Positions 8,528 to 18,978 of a stretch of DNA of 43,596 bases are shown here, one piece after another. The notes under the pieces are model-generated. The model was not told where the DNA came from, ran no database searches, and was given only the letters and a program-made list of their open reading frames with translations. Made by a program: the position numbers and the translations under genes. Origin of the DNA: Candidatus Parcubacteria bacterium (GTDB taxonomy: Bacteria; Patescibacteriota; Minisyncoccia; Phycocordibacterales; UBA2100). Position 1 is the first letter of the stretch; every line of letters starts with the position of its first letter. The stretch is from positions 1 to 43,596 of the forward strand of contig QZJK01000018.1 of the NCBI GenBank assembly GCA_003599295.1, read 5' to 3'.

Positions 8528-9070
8528 ATGCGCATGACTATTCCTACCGGCACCCTAAAATTCGTACTCGGCTGGACGGCGGTATTCTTGTTCCGCCTTA
8601 TCCCGTTCCGGCCGCCGAACTTCGAGCCGATGCTTGCAACGGTAATGCCGTTCTCCAAGCGCTACGGCCTTTTAGGGAGCTTTAGCTTCGGATTCTTCGG
8701 TATCGTCCTCTTTGACTCAATAACGAGTGGATGGGGGATATGGACCGCCGTCACGGCCGTGTGCTATGGAGGCTTGGGCGTCGCGGCACATCTCTTTTTC
8801 AAGCACCGTGAGGCGTCGGTCAAGAACTTTCTTCTCTTCGGCATCCCGGGAACGCTCGCATATGACGCCATAACAATGACCATCGGACCCCTCTTCAACT
8901 CCCAACTTTGGGGCGCCGCTCTCATCGGACAGATACCGTTTACTCTGATGCATCTTCTCGGTACGGCCGTATTCGCCACTCTCCTTTCGCCGGCACTCTA
9001 CCGATGGGTCGTGCAGAATGAGGTATTGGAGATTTCCTTTTTCAGAAAAGGGTATACAATTTCTTCTTAA
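8528..9070 (+). CDS. polytopic membrane protein, ECF S-component/DUF6580-like
   Basis: Multi-TM ORF (GWTAVFLFRLIPFRPPNFEPMLATVMPFSKRYG...); start placed at ATG 8528, with TATACT at 8514-8519. Confidence 0.6.
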   Translation: MRMTIPTGTLKFVLGWTAVFLFRLIPFRPPNFEPMLATVMPFSKRYGLLGSFSFGFFGIVLFDSITSGWGIWTAVTAVCYGGLGVAAHLFFKHREASVKNFLLFGIPGTLAYDAITMTIGPLFNSQLWGAALIGQIPFTLMHLLGTAVFATLLSPALYRWVVQNEVLEISFFRKGYTISS

Positions 9071-9978
9071 TGAAGCTTCACCATCTCGTCGAGACCCAGC
9101 AGTTCGATAGAGACGCTCTTCGAGAACTATTCCAATTAGCGTCTTCACTTGAAGGGAAGCGAGAGGAATCCATTAAAGGCAAAATACTTGCCTCGCTTTT
9201 TTTCGAGCCCTCGACGCGCACGCGCCTTAGTTTCGAATCCGCAATGCTCCGTCTCGGAGGAGAGGTCATCACTATGGAGAGCGGCGACTCGTCGTCGCAA
9301 GCAAAAGGGGAGACTTTGGAGGATTCGATAAAGGTCATCAATAATTACGCGGACATCATCGTCATGCGCCACGCGGAAGTCGGTTCTGCGGCGCGTGCTG
9401 CCGCAGTCTCAAAGATTCCCGTCATCAATGCGGGCGATGGCAACATGGGCCAGCATCCGACACAGGCACTCCTTGACCTCTACACGATCCAACGGGAGCT
9501 CAAACGCGAGGATGGGATACACGTCGCATTCGTGGGCAACCTCAAGTACTACCGTTCGCCGCGCTCGCTCGCGTACCTTCTTAGCAAATACAAAGATATC
9601 CGCGTCACGTTCATTTCCGCGCCGGAGCTTCGCATGGAAGATGACGTGAAAGGCCATCTCAAAGAAAACGGTGTCCCGTTCACGGAAACGGAGGATATGA
9701 CGGAGGGCATCAAAGAAGCGGATGTTGTCTATCAAACGCGCATCGCAAAGGAATGGATAAAAAACGATGCAGAATATGAGAAACAGCGGGGGCGATACAT
9801 CATCACGCGGGCTGTTGCGGACGCGATGAAGGAGGGAGCCATCATCATTCACCCCTTACCGCGCGTCGGGGAAATTGAGGACGCAGTGGACGCTTCGCCG
9901 CACGCGGTTTATTTCAGGCAGGTCGGATACGGCCTCTTGGTGCGCATGGCGCTTCTCAAAACTATTCTGAGCCGGTGA
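9070..9978 (+). CDS. pyrB: aspartate carbamoyltransferase catalytic subunit
   Basis: FFEPSTRTRLSFESAMLRLGG, GDGNMGQHPTQALLDLYT, HPLPRVGEI. Confidence 0.95.
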   Translation: MKLHHLVETQQFDRDALRELFQLASSLEGKREESIKGKILASLFFEPSTRTRLSFESAMLRLGGEVITMESGDSSSQAKGETLEDSIKVINNYADIIVMRHAEVGSAARAAAVSKIPVINAGDGNMGQHPTQALLDLYTIQRELKREDGIHVAFVGNLKYYRSPRSLAYLLSKYKDIRVTFISAPELRMEDDVKGHLKENGVPFTETEDMTEGIKEADVVYQTRIAKEWIKNDAEYEKQRGRYIITRAVADAMKEGAIIIHPLPRVGEIEDAVDASPHAVYFRQVGYGLLVRMALLKTILSR

Positions 9979-10519
9979 GAGACAGCATTTTCCGGGTAGC
10001 AATCGTGGCAAGCCACGCGAACATGCCGGCGATGAGGAACCCTCCCAGAACATCACTCGCATGATGTACGCCAAGGTACATGCGGCTGAATCCTATAACC
10101 CCAATGAGCAAGGCAGCCGAGAACAACGCCGCAAAACGCCAGCCTGTTTGCGGAATATGGCGCCACACGAGCCACACTAAAAATCCGTAGAGCGCGAGCG
10201 ACATTGCAGCATGACCGCTTGGAAATGAGAAACCTGTCTCTAGGTATGCCTGGAATATCGTATCAGGACGCGCGCGATGAAAGAGCTCTTTGAGGAAGTA
10301 TACAGCGGCGGCACTGCCAGCGACACTAATGGCGAGTCCCGTAAAATATGCAACTTTGCCCCGGAATAGGAATACGAGTCCCGCGGAGATCGTCAGGCCG
10401 CCAATGAACGTCGTGCTCCCGAGCTCTGTTATCCAAATGAGTACCTGCACTGCCTCAGGGTTTCGCATCGCGTACAACCCTTCCAGTATGTATTGGTCGA
10501 GCGAGATTATTGCGTCCAT
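9962..10519 (-). CDS. PAP2 family phosphatase
   Basis: KELFHRARPD, FSFPSGHAAMSLALY, RMYLGVHHASDVLGG. Confidence 0.9.
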   Translation of the reverse strand: MDAIISLDQYILEGLYAMRNPEAVQVLIWITELGSTTFIGGLTISAGLVFLFRGKVAYFTGLAISVAGSAAAVYFLKELFHRARPDTIFQAYLETGFSFPSGHAAMSLALYGFLVWLVWRHIPQTGWRFAALFSAALLIGVIGFSRMYLGVHHASDVLGGFLIAGMFAWLATIATRKMLSLTGSE

Positions 10520-10881
10520 GAAAAAAGGGCTAGCACGTACGGCATGTAAATAATGAAGCCGACAATGAGTGCGGTGAGAGACGAGACGAGCACAGCAGCT
10601 GCGGCGAGGTCTTTTATTTTCCCGATGTGCGGATCGTGCTCCGGCTGGAATTTGTCGCAGAGTTCTTCGAGGGCCGTATTAAATAATTCTGCTGTTAGCA
10701 CCAATCCGATCATGAGGATGACAATGAGGAATTCGATCGTCGAGATATTGAGGTACCAGCCGAGAAGAGGAGCCGCTATCGCGAAGAATATCTGTACCTG
10801 AAAGTTAAACTCCTCGCGCCACGCGATCTCGAGGCCTTTTAGTGCGTAGCGGAAATTAAGGACTTTTTTCCTGAGGTGCAT
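10507..10881 (-). CDS. dgkA: diacylglycerol kinase / undecaprenol kinase
   Basis: FRYALKGLEIAWREEFNFQVQIF...ELFNTALEELCDKFQPEHDPHIGKIKDLAAAAVL; start placed at 10881, with TATAAT 6 nt upstream. Confidence 0.85.
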   Translation of the reverse strand: MHLRKKVLNFRYALKGLEIAWREEFNFQVQIFFAIAAPLLGWYLNISTIEFLIVILMIGLVLTAELFNTALEELCDKFQPEHDPHIGKIKDLAAAAVLVSSLTALIVGFIIYMPYVLALFSWTQ

Positions 10882-10888
10882 GAGCTCA

Positions 10889-11716
10889 TTATAGCTCTTC
10901 CGCCACATCCGGCGCGTATACGTTGCCGTTTTCCGATGCCTCGAATTCCTCATGCGGAGCGAGCGTCGTGACCCCGAGCATGACGGCGACGCCGATAACG
11001 GCAGCGGCGATATGAGGTATCCATTTGCCGTGTACTTTTGCCGAACGCATAGCATGCGGCAGGAGGTCTCGAATGACGACGGAAAGGAATCCGCCTGCCG
11101 CAAATCCGCTCAACATGGCAAGGAGCGATTCAAATGAGGCGAGCGAGAGCGCGAGTGCGATGCCGATGAGGATGGTCGAGGAAACTGCGAAGTTGAGCGT
11201 AAGAGCTCTTCGATCGGAGTATCCCGCCTCTTTAAGAACGAAGAATTCCGATATCTCCTGTACCAGCTCATGGAGAAAAATGCCGAATGTCGCAGCGGCA
11301 CCTATGCGCCAATCTACGAGGAATGCCGGAACAATAAGAAAGCCGTCGGTCACATTGTGGATTGCATCGCTTACGAGAACACGCCGCCCGTCCATCCGCG
11401 TGTGAGAGTGGTCCGCAGGAGCTTCGTGGTGATGGTGCATGTCCGGAAGCAGGTGGTGGATTATTTCAAGCAGTACGACGCCGCCTACTACGGAAGCAGC
11501 GGCAAGGGCTACAGATTCGCTTTCGTGGAATGCTTCTTCGACGAGATGATAGGCAAGAACGGTAAGAACGCCCGCAGAGAACGTTGCAAGGTACGTGAGG
11601 CGTCTTTGCATCCACGCGCCAAGTGCCTGATGGGTGAATATGACGCCGACGAGCGATGCGAACATGACGCATACGGCGGCGAGAGTGGAAATGAAGATTA
11701 GAGACATATCACACAA
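10889..11716 (-). CDS. ZIP family metal transporter
   Basis: HNVTDGFLIVPAF, FLHELVQEISEFFVL, His-rich loop DMHHHHEAPADHSH. Confidence 0.9.
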   Translation of the reverse strand: MCDMSLIFISTLAAVCVMFASLVGVIFTHQALGAWMQRRLTYLATFSAGVLTVLAYHLVEEAFHESESVALAAASVVGGVVLLEIIHHLLPDMHHHHEAPADHSHTRMDGRRVLVSDAIHNVTDGFLIVPAFLVDWRIGAAATFGIFLHELVQEISEFFVLKEAGYSDRRALTLNFAVSSTILIGIALALSLASFESLLAMLSGFAAGGFLSVVIRDLLPHAMRSAKVHGKWIPHIAAAVIGVAVMLGVTTLAPHEEFEASENGNVYAPDVAEEL

Positions 11717-12143
11717 GGGCAGCGTCCTTCACGCAGGTGTTGCAGAGGCCGTACAGTTCGAACGAGTGGTCGGTAAGCCGCGCGAATGAGCGGGACTTTC
11801 GGACTACTCGCTCGGCAAGGCGCGAATGGGAATCATCAGCGAAATCCTCGATACGGCGGCAACTGGTGCAGACGATGTGATGATGATCGTCTGCGGGATC
11901 GATTATTTCATAGCGTATGCCGCCGTAGAGATGTATCTCTTTCGCAATTCCAGCGTTTTTGAATGTAGCCAACGTCCGGTAGAGAGTCACTAAATCAATA
12001 CGCGGGAAGCGCTTTTGGAGCTCTTTTATGGATAGGGGACGGCGAGCGTTCTCGAGATACGAAAAGACCGCGACGCGGGGCAACGTCCTGCGAAGCCCCG
12101 CGCCTTGAAGAGCCTCCTTCGCACTCCGCATCGTTCGTCTCAT
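11709..12143 (-). CDS. Fur/Zur family metal-responsive regulator
   Basis: LVTLYRTLATFKNAGI, DDHHHIVCTSCRRIEDF, GLCNTCVKDA; overlaps the ZIP gene by 8 nt. Confidence 0.9.
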   Translation of the reverse strand: MRRTMRSAKEALQGAGLRRTLPRVAVFSYLENARRPLSIKELQKRFPRIDLVTLYRTLATFKNAGIAKEIHLYGGIRYEIIDPADDHHHIVCTSCRRIEDFADDSHSRLAERVVRKSRSFARLTDHSFELYGLCNTCVKDAALV

Positions 12144-12157
12144 GCGGGCAGTATAAC

Positions 12158-12180
12158 TACTTGCAAATCATTTGCAAGTA
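12158..12180. promoter_or_regulatory. palindromic operator, likely Fur-family box
   Basis: Perfect 11-1-11 palindrome TACTTGCAAAT-C-ATTTGCAAGTA just upstream of the -10 (TATACT) of the Fur-family gene. Confidence 0.75.
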
Positions 12181-12227
12181 TTTATACGCAGGTGTGGATA
12201 ACCGAACCCCAAGTTATACTGTTCCGC

Positions 12228-13343
12228 ATGCGTTTTCTCATATCAGCCGTCGGTGCACTAATACTCCTCGTTGCCGCCCCAAGCGGCATTTCAGCGCAAG
12301 AACTCGTGCAGGACACGGTGACGACTTCGAAAGCGCGGGTACTAGAAGTGCTTTCGCAGGAGTCGCGTTTCATTCCGGGCACTGATACTCCGAGCATCTA
12401 CCAAACCATCCGTGTTGAGATACTCGACGGGGAGGAGGCGGGTGAGGTCATCGTCGTCGAGAATGATTATCTAGCACTCAAAGAAGGCGAAGTATTCTAT
12501 CTCCGGCACACGGTAGACAATATCTACGGCACCGATTACTACACAGTCTCCGAGCCATACCGCTTACCCGTACTCGCCACTCTCGCGGCGCTTTTTATCG
12601 GCATCACACTTTATTTCGGAGGGCGGCAAGGCGCACGCGGCCTTCTTGCCCTCATGATGAGCTTCTTGTTCATCGTCCTTTTTCTTCTCCCCGGAATTCT
12701 TCAAGGATACTCGCCGATACTCGTTTCAATAGGCGTATCCTCGCTTATTATCCTCATCGGCTCATACGTGACGCACGGGTTCAATAAGATGACGACCACT
12801 GCGGTCCTCGGGATGATAACGACTATCGTCATGACCGGCATCTTGGCTCACGTTGCCATCGGGCTCGCGCGGCTTTCCGGTTTCTCGACCGACGAAAGCG
12901 TCTATCTCAATTTCAACACGAGCGGTGCTATCGATATAACAGGACTTTTGTTAGGCTCCATCCTCATCGGTATTTTGGGAGTTCTCTATGACGCCGCCAT
13001 CGGCCAGGCAGTAGCCGTTGAAGAACTTACCGCGGCTGGTCCGGAACTTTCCCGTAAAACCATCTATACGCGCGCGTTTCGCATGGGTCGCGAACATATC
13101 GGCGCCCTGGTCAATACGCTTGCTATCGCATACGTTGGCGTCTCTCTGCCTCTTCTTCTCTTGTTCTACGGATTCGGGAGTGATTCGATACTTATCACGC
13201 TCAATCGGGAGATTTTTGCCACCGAGATAATTCGCACGCTGGTCGGCTCCATCGGCATTATTCTCACGGTTCCCATCACGACCGCCGTCGCCGTTCGCAT
13301 GCTCGTGAAATCCGGTCATAGCGGTGCTACGATTGCGTCATGA
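12228..13343 (+). CDS. YibE/F family membrane protein
   Basis: Signal peptide then multi-TM ORF with GGRQGARGLLALMMSFLFIVLFLLPGILQGYSP and GVLYDAAIGQAVAVEEL; start ATG 12228 with TATACT 7 nt upstream. Confidence 0.85.
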   Translation: MRFLISAVGALILLVAAPSGISAQELVQDTVTTSKARVLEVLSQESRFIPGTDTPSIYQTIRVEILDGEEAGEVIVVENDYLALKEGEVFYLRHTVDNIYGTDYYTVSEPYRLPVLATLAALFIGITLYFGGRQGARGLLALMMSFLFIVLFLLPGILQGYSPILVSIGVSSLIILIGSYVTHGFNKMTTTAVLGMITTIVMTGILAHVAIGLARLSGFSTDESVYLNFNTSGAIDITGLLLGSILIGILGVLYDAAIGQAVAVEELTAAGPELSRKTIYTRAFRMGREHIGALVNTLAIAYVGVSLPLLLLFYGFGSDSILITLNREIFATEIIRTLVGSIGIILTVPITTAVAVRMLVKSGHSGATIAS

Positions 13344-13732
13344 AATCAATACACCTGTGGCATGGGGCCGTCGGCATTGCGCTCGTCTGCGTCGGCATCG
13401 GGATAATCGGCGGAGTGGCATACCTTTTATATGCTCCCGAATCCGCACCCCCGCAAGAAGTGGTAGAAAACTCCAGCGCGTATATATGCGGAGAAACACG
13501 CGTCCTCGTGGCCTTTTCTGACACCGATGCGACGGTTACGCTTCCCGATTCGCGCAGCATCGCAGTGGTCTATACACCTCCCACGCCGGAAGCGCCTCCG
13601 GAGGCTCTTCTCTGGCAGCGCTATGCGTCCACGGATGGTTCGTTCGTTTTCTGGCGTTCGTCCGACGTGGCGTTTTTCGAAGAGAACGGAAGCGTACTTT
13701 TTGGCCAATGTGAGCCAGAAAATCAGGGTTGA
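13340..13732 (+). CDS. membrane-anchored MliC-like domain protein
   Basis: N-terminal TM then YICGETRVLVAFSDTDATVTLPD...RYASTDGSFVFWRSSDVAFFEENGSVLFGQC; overlaps the upstream stop. Confidence 0.6.
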   Translation: MKSIHLWHGAVGIALVCVGIGIIGGVAYLLYAPESAPPQEVVENSSAYICGETRVLVAFSDTDATVTLPDSRSIAVVYTPPTPEAPPEALLWQRYASTDGSFVFWRSSDVAFFEENGSVLFGQCEPENQG

Positions 13733-13778
13733 ACAAGGTGGCAGGGAAGCGCCTTTTTTGCTATAATTAAGGGCAATT

Positions 13779-16256
13779 ATGGCCCGCGAAAAGAAGGAAG
13801 AACCGGCACGAGTTGGAGCGGGCGGCGTTGTTTCCCGTTCGATCACGACCGAGATGCGCGAGTCGTACCTCGACTATGCGATGTCGGTCATCACGGCGCG
13901 CGCCCTTCCGGACGTGCGCGATGGGCTCAAGCCCGTGCACCGGCGCATTCTCTACGCCATGCAGGAAGCGGGGCTCACCGTCTCCGCAAAGACCCGAAAA
14001 TCGGCCACCGTCGTCGGCGATGTCTTGGGAAAATATCACCCGCACGGCGACGCATCCGTCTACGACGCGATGGTGAAGATGGCGCAGGATTTCAGCATGC
14101 GCTACCCGCTCATCATCGGACAAGGTAACTTCGGCTCGATCGACGGCGATGATCCGGCGGCTTACCGCTACACCGAAGCGAAGATGTCGCGGCTTGCGGG
14201 AGAAATGCTGAAAGATATCGAGAAAGATACCGTCCTCTTCCGTCCGAACTACGACAACACGAAACAAGAACCAACGATACTGCCCGCGGCCATTCCGAAC
14301 CTGCTTTTGAACGGAACACTCGGCATTGCGGTCGGCATGGCCTCGAACATCCCTCCGCACAATCTGAAAGAGGTGTGCGAGGCCGCGGTGCATCTCATCG
14401 ATGCGCCGGATGCGACGACCGATGAACTGCTGCAGTTCGTGCAGGGCCCGGATTTTCCAACAGGCTGTATCGCGTTCAATCAAAAAGATATCGCGCATGC
14501 ATACACGACCGGCCGCGGGCCCGTGGTCGTACGCGGTGATGCGGAAATAGTCGAGGGGAAGAAAGGCGACTACCAGATAGTCATCACTTCCATTCCGTAT
14601 CGCGTGAACAAGGCGGACCTTCTCACCAAGGTCGCCGATCTGGTGCACGAAAAGAAGCTCGAAGGTATTCGCGACATCCGCGACGAATCCACGAAGGATA
14701 TCCGGGTGGTCGTCGAATTGAAGAACACAGCCAATGCACAGACTGTCCTCAATTATCTCTACAAGCACACCCAGCTCGAAGAAACGTTCCATTACAACGT
14801 CGTGGCGCTCGTCGACGGCGTGCCGCAGACGCTCTCCCTCAAAGCGCTTCTCGAATACTTCCTCGCACACAGAAAAGAGGTCGTCACGCGCCGCACGAAA
14901 TTCGACCTGACGAAAGCGGAAGACAGGGAGCACATACTTCTCGGTCTCAAAAAGGCGCTCGACCACATCGACGAGATAATCGCGCTCATCAAGAAATCGA
15001 AGACCGTGGACGACGCTCGCGCGGCGCTGATGCAAAAGTTTAAATTCTCTGAGAAACAGGCAAACGCGATTCTTGAGATGCGCCTCTCGAAGCTTGCCGG
15101 GCTCGAACGCCAAAAAGTGGAAGACGAGTTGAAGGAAGTTCAGGCGCTCATCGAAGAATTGACGGCTCTTCTCAAGAGTGAAAAGAAGTTGATGGGTCTC
15201 ATCAAGAAAGAGATAGGTGATGTGATAGAAAAATACGGCGACGCGCGCAGGACGAAGATAGTGAAGCGCGAGGTAAAACTGCTTTCTGCAGAAGACCTGG
15301 TAGCCGACGAGGATTCCGTCTTGGTCTTAACCTCCGGCGGCTACATCAAACGAACGAACCCGGCAGAGTACCGCCGGCAAAAGCGAGGCGGAGTCGGCGT
15401 CGTCGATCTCGATACCAAGGATGAAGATTTTGTGACGCAATTCTTAACTGCGAGCGCGCACTCGGACTTGCTTTTCTTCTCCGACCGCGGAAAAGTCTAC
15501 CAGCTCAAGATGTATGAATTGCCGGAAGGGAAGCGTGCGACAAAGGGAAAGTCCATTATGAACTTCATATCGCTTGAGCAGGGCGAGCAGATCACCTCCA
15601 TTCTCGCGATGCCTAAAGCCGTAAAGGCTTCCGAAGGCCTCGCGCTTCTCATGGCGACGAAAAGCGGCACAGTGAAAAAGACTTCGGCCGACAAATTCAA
15701 AGAAGTGCGCAGGAGCGGTCTCATCGCGATAGGACTCGACAAAGGCGATTCGCTCATTTCCGCGCAATTCGTCCGGAAAGGCGATGACGTGATGCTAGTC
15801 ACCGCAAAGGGACAATCCATCCGCTTTGCCGAAAAGGACGTCCGCGAGATGGGGAGACAAGCCGCGGGCGTACGCGGGATGAAACTGGGGAGCGGCGATT
15901 CGTTAGTCGGCGCGGGAACTATTTCAAAGGATGCAAAGAATGCGGAACTCCTGGTTCTCTCCTCGACCGGGTACGGCAAGAAAACGAAGCTTTCGGAATA
16001 CAAACGCCAAGGACGCGGCGGAAGTGGTGTCAAGACGATGTCCATCACGCCGAAAACGAAACAGCTGGTGGGAGGGGCCGTCCTCGAGGGCGGCGGCGAA
16101 CTAGTCGCCATGTCGAAGAAGAGCCAGACCATTCGCACGGGGCTCGATGAGATTCCGACGCTTTCCCGCGCGACGCAGGGTGTTCGCATCATGAAGCTTC
16201 GCGAAGGAGACAGTGTCGCATCATTCATCGTGTTTGGGGGAATCGAGGGAGAATAG
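13779..16256 (+). CDS. gyrA: DNA gyrase subunit A
   Basis: [42 protein letters not shown]-terminal blades including RQKRGGVGV and [12 protein letters not shown]. Confidence 0.95.
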   Translation: MAREKKEEPARVGAGGVVSRSITTEMRESYLDYAMSVITARALPDVRDGLKPVHRRILYAMQEAGLTVSAKTRKSATVVGDVLGKYHPHGDASVYDAMVKMAQDFSMRYPLIIGQGNFGSIDGDDPAAYRYTEAKMSRLAGEMLKDIEKDTVLFRPNYDNTKQEPTILPAAIPNLLLNGTLGIAVGMASNIPPHNLKEVCEAAVHLIDAPDATTDELLQFVQGPDFPTGCIAFNQKDIAHAYTTGRGPVVVRGDAEIVEGKKGDYQIVITSIPYRVNKADLLTKVADLVHEKKLEGIRDIRDESTKDIRVVVELKNTANAQTVLNYLYKHTQLEETFHYNVVALVDGVPQTLSLKALLEYFLAHRKEVVTRRTKFDLTKAEDREHILLGLKKALDHIDEIIALIKKSKTVDDARAALMQKFKFSEKQANAILEMRLSKLAGLERQKVEDELKEVQALIEELTALLKSEKKLMGLIKKEIGDVIEKYGDARRTKIVKREVKLLSAEDLVADEDSVLVLTSGGYIKRTNPAEYRRQKRGGVGVVDLDTKDEDFVTQFLTASAHSDLLFFSDRGKVYQLKMYELPEGKRATKGKSIMNFISLEQGEQITSILAMPKAVKASEGLALLMATKSGTVKKTSADKFKEVRRSGLIAIGLDKGDSLISAQFVRKGDDVMLVTAKGQSIRFAEKDVREMGRQAAGVRGMKLGSGDSLVGAGTISKDAKNAELLVLSSTGYGKKTKLSEYKRQGRGGSGVKTMSITPKTKQLVGGAVLEGGGELVAMSKKSQTIRTGLDEIPTLSRATQGVRIMKLREGDSVASFIVFGGIEGE

Positions 16257-16319
16257 AATTCCCCACAAACTCGCACATTTTTCACCACAGAGGTTCCCAG
16301 CCGTATATAATGAACGACG

Positions 16320-16889
16320 ATGCGAACGCACGCACCGTCAAAGACGGCAACTTTTGCTCATCCGCGGCGCAACGTCGCGGCGCTCGGCATAGAGCCGGGA
16401 ATGTTAGTGGCGGATTTCGGGAGCGGAAGCGGCGCCTACACGCTAGCCATCGCGGATCGGCTGGAAGGGCTGGGGCACGTGTATGCCATAGATATTCAAC
16501 GAGACCTATTGAGGCGCATCGCGAATGAGGCGGCGAAACTTGGCCACAAGAACGTCGAAGTAATTTGGGCGGACCTTGAAATCCCGCGTGCCTCGAAACT
16601 CGCAGGAGGAACGCTTGATTTCGTCCTCATTTCGAATCTCCTTTTCCAGGTTCCCGATAAGGGCGCACTTCTTTCGGAAGCACGAAGAATACTGAAGGCA
16701 TCAGGGCGTCTTGCTATTGTGGATTGGTCCGAATCATTCAAGGGAATGGGACCGATAGAGGAGGATGTCGTGCCGAAACAAACGGCGCTCGAACTTGCGC
16801 GAAAGGCCGGCTTCGAGCTTGTGAAAGAATTTCCCGCCGGAGCGCACCACTACGGGCTCATTATGCGGCCCGTAGCTGTGGCAAAATAA
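16320..16889 (+). CDS. class I SAM-dependent methyltransferase
   Basis: GIEPGMLVADFGSGSGAYTLAIAD; TATAAT 8 nt before ATG. Confidence 0.85.
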   Translation: MRTHAPSKTATFAHPRRNVAALGIEPGMLVADFGSGSGAYTLAIADRLEGLGHVYAIDIQRDLLRRIANEAAKLGHKNVEVIWADLEIPRASKLAGGTLDFVLISNLLFQVPDKGALLSEARRILKASGRLAIVDWSESFKGMGPIEEDVVPKQTALELARKAGFELVKEFPAGAHHYGLIMRPVAVAK

Positions 16890-16893
16890 CACC

Positions 16894-18237
16894 ATGCCCA
16901 AACTATCTGTCTTTCAAACGGTCCTACTCGCGGTCTTCGGCGCACTCGCGGTTTCCGGCGTTCTCATATTCGCACTCGTTGTCGGCGGAGGCGGCGGGAA
17001 TTCCGTCGGGCCCGTCACGATCTGGGGCACGCTCGAGGAAGGAGCGTTCCGCGCCGTCATTCGGCAGATATCCGAGAATAACGATGCTCTCTCTCAAGTA
17101 ACATACATAGCGAAAGACGAGAAAACGTACGCCTCCGAACTGACGGAAGCGCTCGCGAGCGGCACTGGCCCGGACATCTTTCTCATGCGGCAGGATTATG
17201 CGGTGCGCGACGCGGGAAAAGTGCTCCCCATACCTTTCGATAATTTTCCGGAGACCCAATTCCGCAATGCATTCATCGAAGCGGCGAATCCGTTCATCGG
17301 CACTGCGGGGATTCTTGCCGTACCGTTCTTGGCCGACCCGCTCGTCCTTTATTGGAACCGCGACATGCTCTCTTCGGCCGGTTTCGCTAATCCGCCGCGC
17401 TACTGGGACGAATTGAACGGCATGGTGCAGGCGATAACGGTGCGGGATGATGCCGGACAAGTCGTTAAATCTGCCGTATCGTTCGGCGAGTACCGGAATG
17501 TTACCCATGCAAAGGACATTCTCGCGACCCTCATCCTACAGGCCGGCAGTTCGATTACGGCGAAAGACAGCACCGGCCGCCTCGTTCCGGCGCTTGCCGC
17601 GCGGACAGGAGACCGCCTACAGGCCGCCGATTCGGCGCTCCGCTTCTACACGGAATTCGCCGACCCATCCAAGGCGAGCTACACCTGGAGCCGGGCGCTC
17701 TCGGAATCGCGCGTGGCGTTCGCTGCGGGCGACCTCGCGCTCTACATTGGGTACGCGAGCGAGAAGCCCATCATTTCCCGCACGAACCCCAATTTGAACT
17801 TCGCGGTCGCTCCGATGCCGCAGATTCGCGCTGCGAACGGGGAAGTGCAGAAGGCAGTGAACACCGCGTGGGTATATGGCTTCGCGACAACGCGTACGAC
17901 GAAGAACCCTCAAGGAGCGTTTATCGTGGCCTCGACGTTAGCGGCGAGAGACGTATCACTCGCGCTCTCGACCGTATACGGCATACCCTCTGCGCGCCGC
18001 GACGTGCTGACGCCTCCGGGAGGCGCTCCCCAGGGAGACGACCTCTTCAAATTCAGCAGCGAACAAGAGTTGTTCAATAAGCAGGCGATAATCTCGCGCG
18101 CTTGGACCGACCCTGATCCCGATAGGACAAACGAAGTCTTCCGCGCTATGATTGAGAACGTGACTACCGGCGCACTCCGTCTCTCGGAAGCAGTGCAGCG
18201 CGCGCATCAAGAGATGGGAAATATATTAGGCATATGA
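16894..18237 (+). CDS. family 1 extracellular solute-binding protein
   Basis: N-terminal TM; VTIWGTLEEGAFRAVIRQI, GTGPDIFLMRQDY, VPFLADPLVLYWNRDMLSSAGFANPPRYWDEL. Confidence 0.85.
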   Translation: MPKLSVFQTVLLAVFGALAVSGVLIFALVVGGGGGNSVGPVTIWGTLEEGAFRAVIRQISENNDALSQVTYIAKDEKTYASELTEALASGTGPDIFLMRQDYAVRDAGKVLPIPFDNFPETQFRNAFIEAANPFIGTAGILAVPFLADPLVLYWNRDMLSSAGFANPPRYWDELNGMVQAITVRDDAGQVVKSAVSFGEYRNVTHAKDILATLILQAGSSITAKDSTGRLVPALAARTGDRLQAADSALRFYTEFADPSKASYTWSRALSESRVAFAAGDLALYIGYASEKPIISRTNPNLNFAVAPMPQIRAANGEVQKAVNTAWVYGFATTRTTKNPQGAFIVASTLAARDVSLALSTVYGIPSARRDVLTPPGGAPQGDDLFKFSSEQELFNKQAIISRAWTDPDPDRTNEVFRAMIENVTTGALRLSEAVQRAHQEMGNILGI

Positions 18238-18590
18238 AAACGCTTGTAATTCGGATTCTCCCCGTTATTACCGCCGCAGCATTTCTCGTGCTGCTTTCTC
18301 TCCCTGCGTTCGCGGCTGAAGGCATCCAGAGCCCTCTAAAACCCGAAGTAAGTTCAATACCGGGCTTTATCGAAGCCGCATTGAAAGCATTGGTCATGAT
18401 CGCTCTTCCTATCTTGACGCTCTTCATCGTTTATTCCGGTTTTAAGTTCATCTCCGCGCAAGGGAACTCGAGCAAATTGGAAGAAGCCAAGAAAAATTTC
18501 ATGTACGTCATCATCGGCGCACTTCTCATCCTCGGTGCGTGGGTCGTGGCGACCTTGGTCGGCGGCACCGTCAATCAGCTGACCGGATGA
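18234..18590 (+). CDS. VirB2/TrbC-like two-TM pilin-family protein
   Basis: Signal peptide plus two TMs with IVYSGFKFISAQGNSSKLEEAKKNFMYVIIGALLILGAWVV. Confidence 0.7.
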   Translation: MKTLVIRILPVITAAAFLVLLSLPAFAAEGIQSPLKPEVSSIPGFIEAALKALVMIALPILTLFIVYSGFKFISAQGNSSKLEEAKKNFMYVIIGALLILGAWVVATLVGGTVNQLTG

Positions 18591-18594
18591 ACTC

Positions 18595-18975
18595 ATGACG
18601 AAGCTTCGGCCGCTCCTCATATTCCTCGCTGTCCTCGTCGTCCCGGTTTTTGCGCACGCGGCTGCTAAGAGTTTCTCGGAATTAGTCGAAAGCCTCGTAA
18701 GCCTCATTAATACTGGCATCGGATTCCTTCTTTTGCTCGGGATAATCATGTACTTCTGGGGGATTTCCGTGAACGTGTTGAAGTTCGAGGACGATCCGGA
18801 AAAAAAGAAAGCCTACTTTTTTTGGGGCATTATCGTTCTCTTCGTCATGTTCTCGATATGGGGCATTATTGAACTCCTCCAAAATACGCTTTTTGGGGGT
18901 GGTTCATTCGGTATCGGAGGCGCACCCGCCCCGGAGTCCGGCACCTCGCCAACCTTCTTTTTGGATTCTAACTAA
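18595..18975 (+). CDS. two-TM pilin-like paralog
   Basis: IIMYFWGISVNVLKFEDDPEKKKAYFFWGIIVLFVMFSIWGIIELLQ. Confidence 0.65.
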   Translation: MTKLRPLLIFLAVLVVPVFAHAAAKSFSELVESLVSLINTGIGFLLLLGIIMYFWGISVNVLKFEDDPEKKKAYFFWGIIVLFVMFSIWGIIELLQNTLFGGGSFGIGGAPAPESGTSPTFFLDSN

Positions 18976-18978
18976 TGT

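Noticed and set aside
13767-15113. 448-aa minus-strand ORF opposite gyrA
   Set aside because: Entirely antisense to a clear gyrA; low-complexity, Arg/His-rich shadow ORF. The same applies to 28387..29487 (opposite clpB), 38504..39691 (opposite serS) and 4592..5323 (opposite purF).
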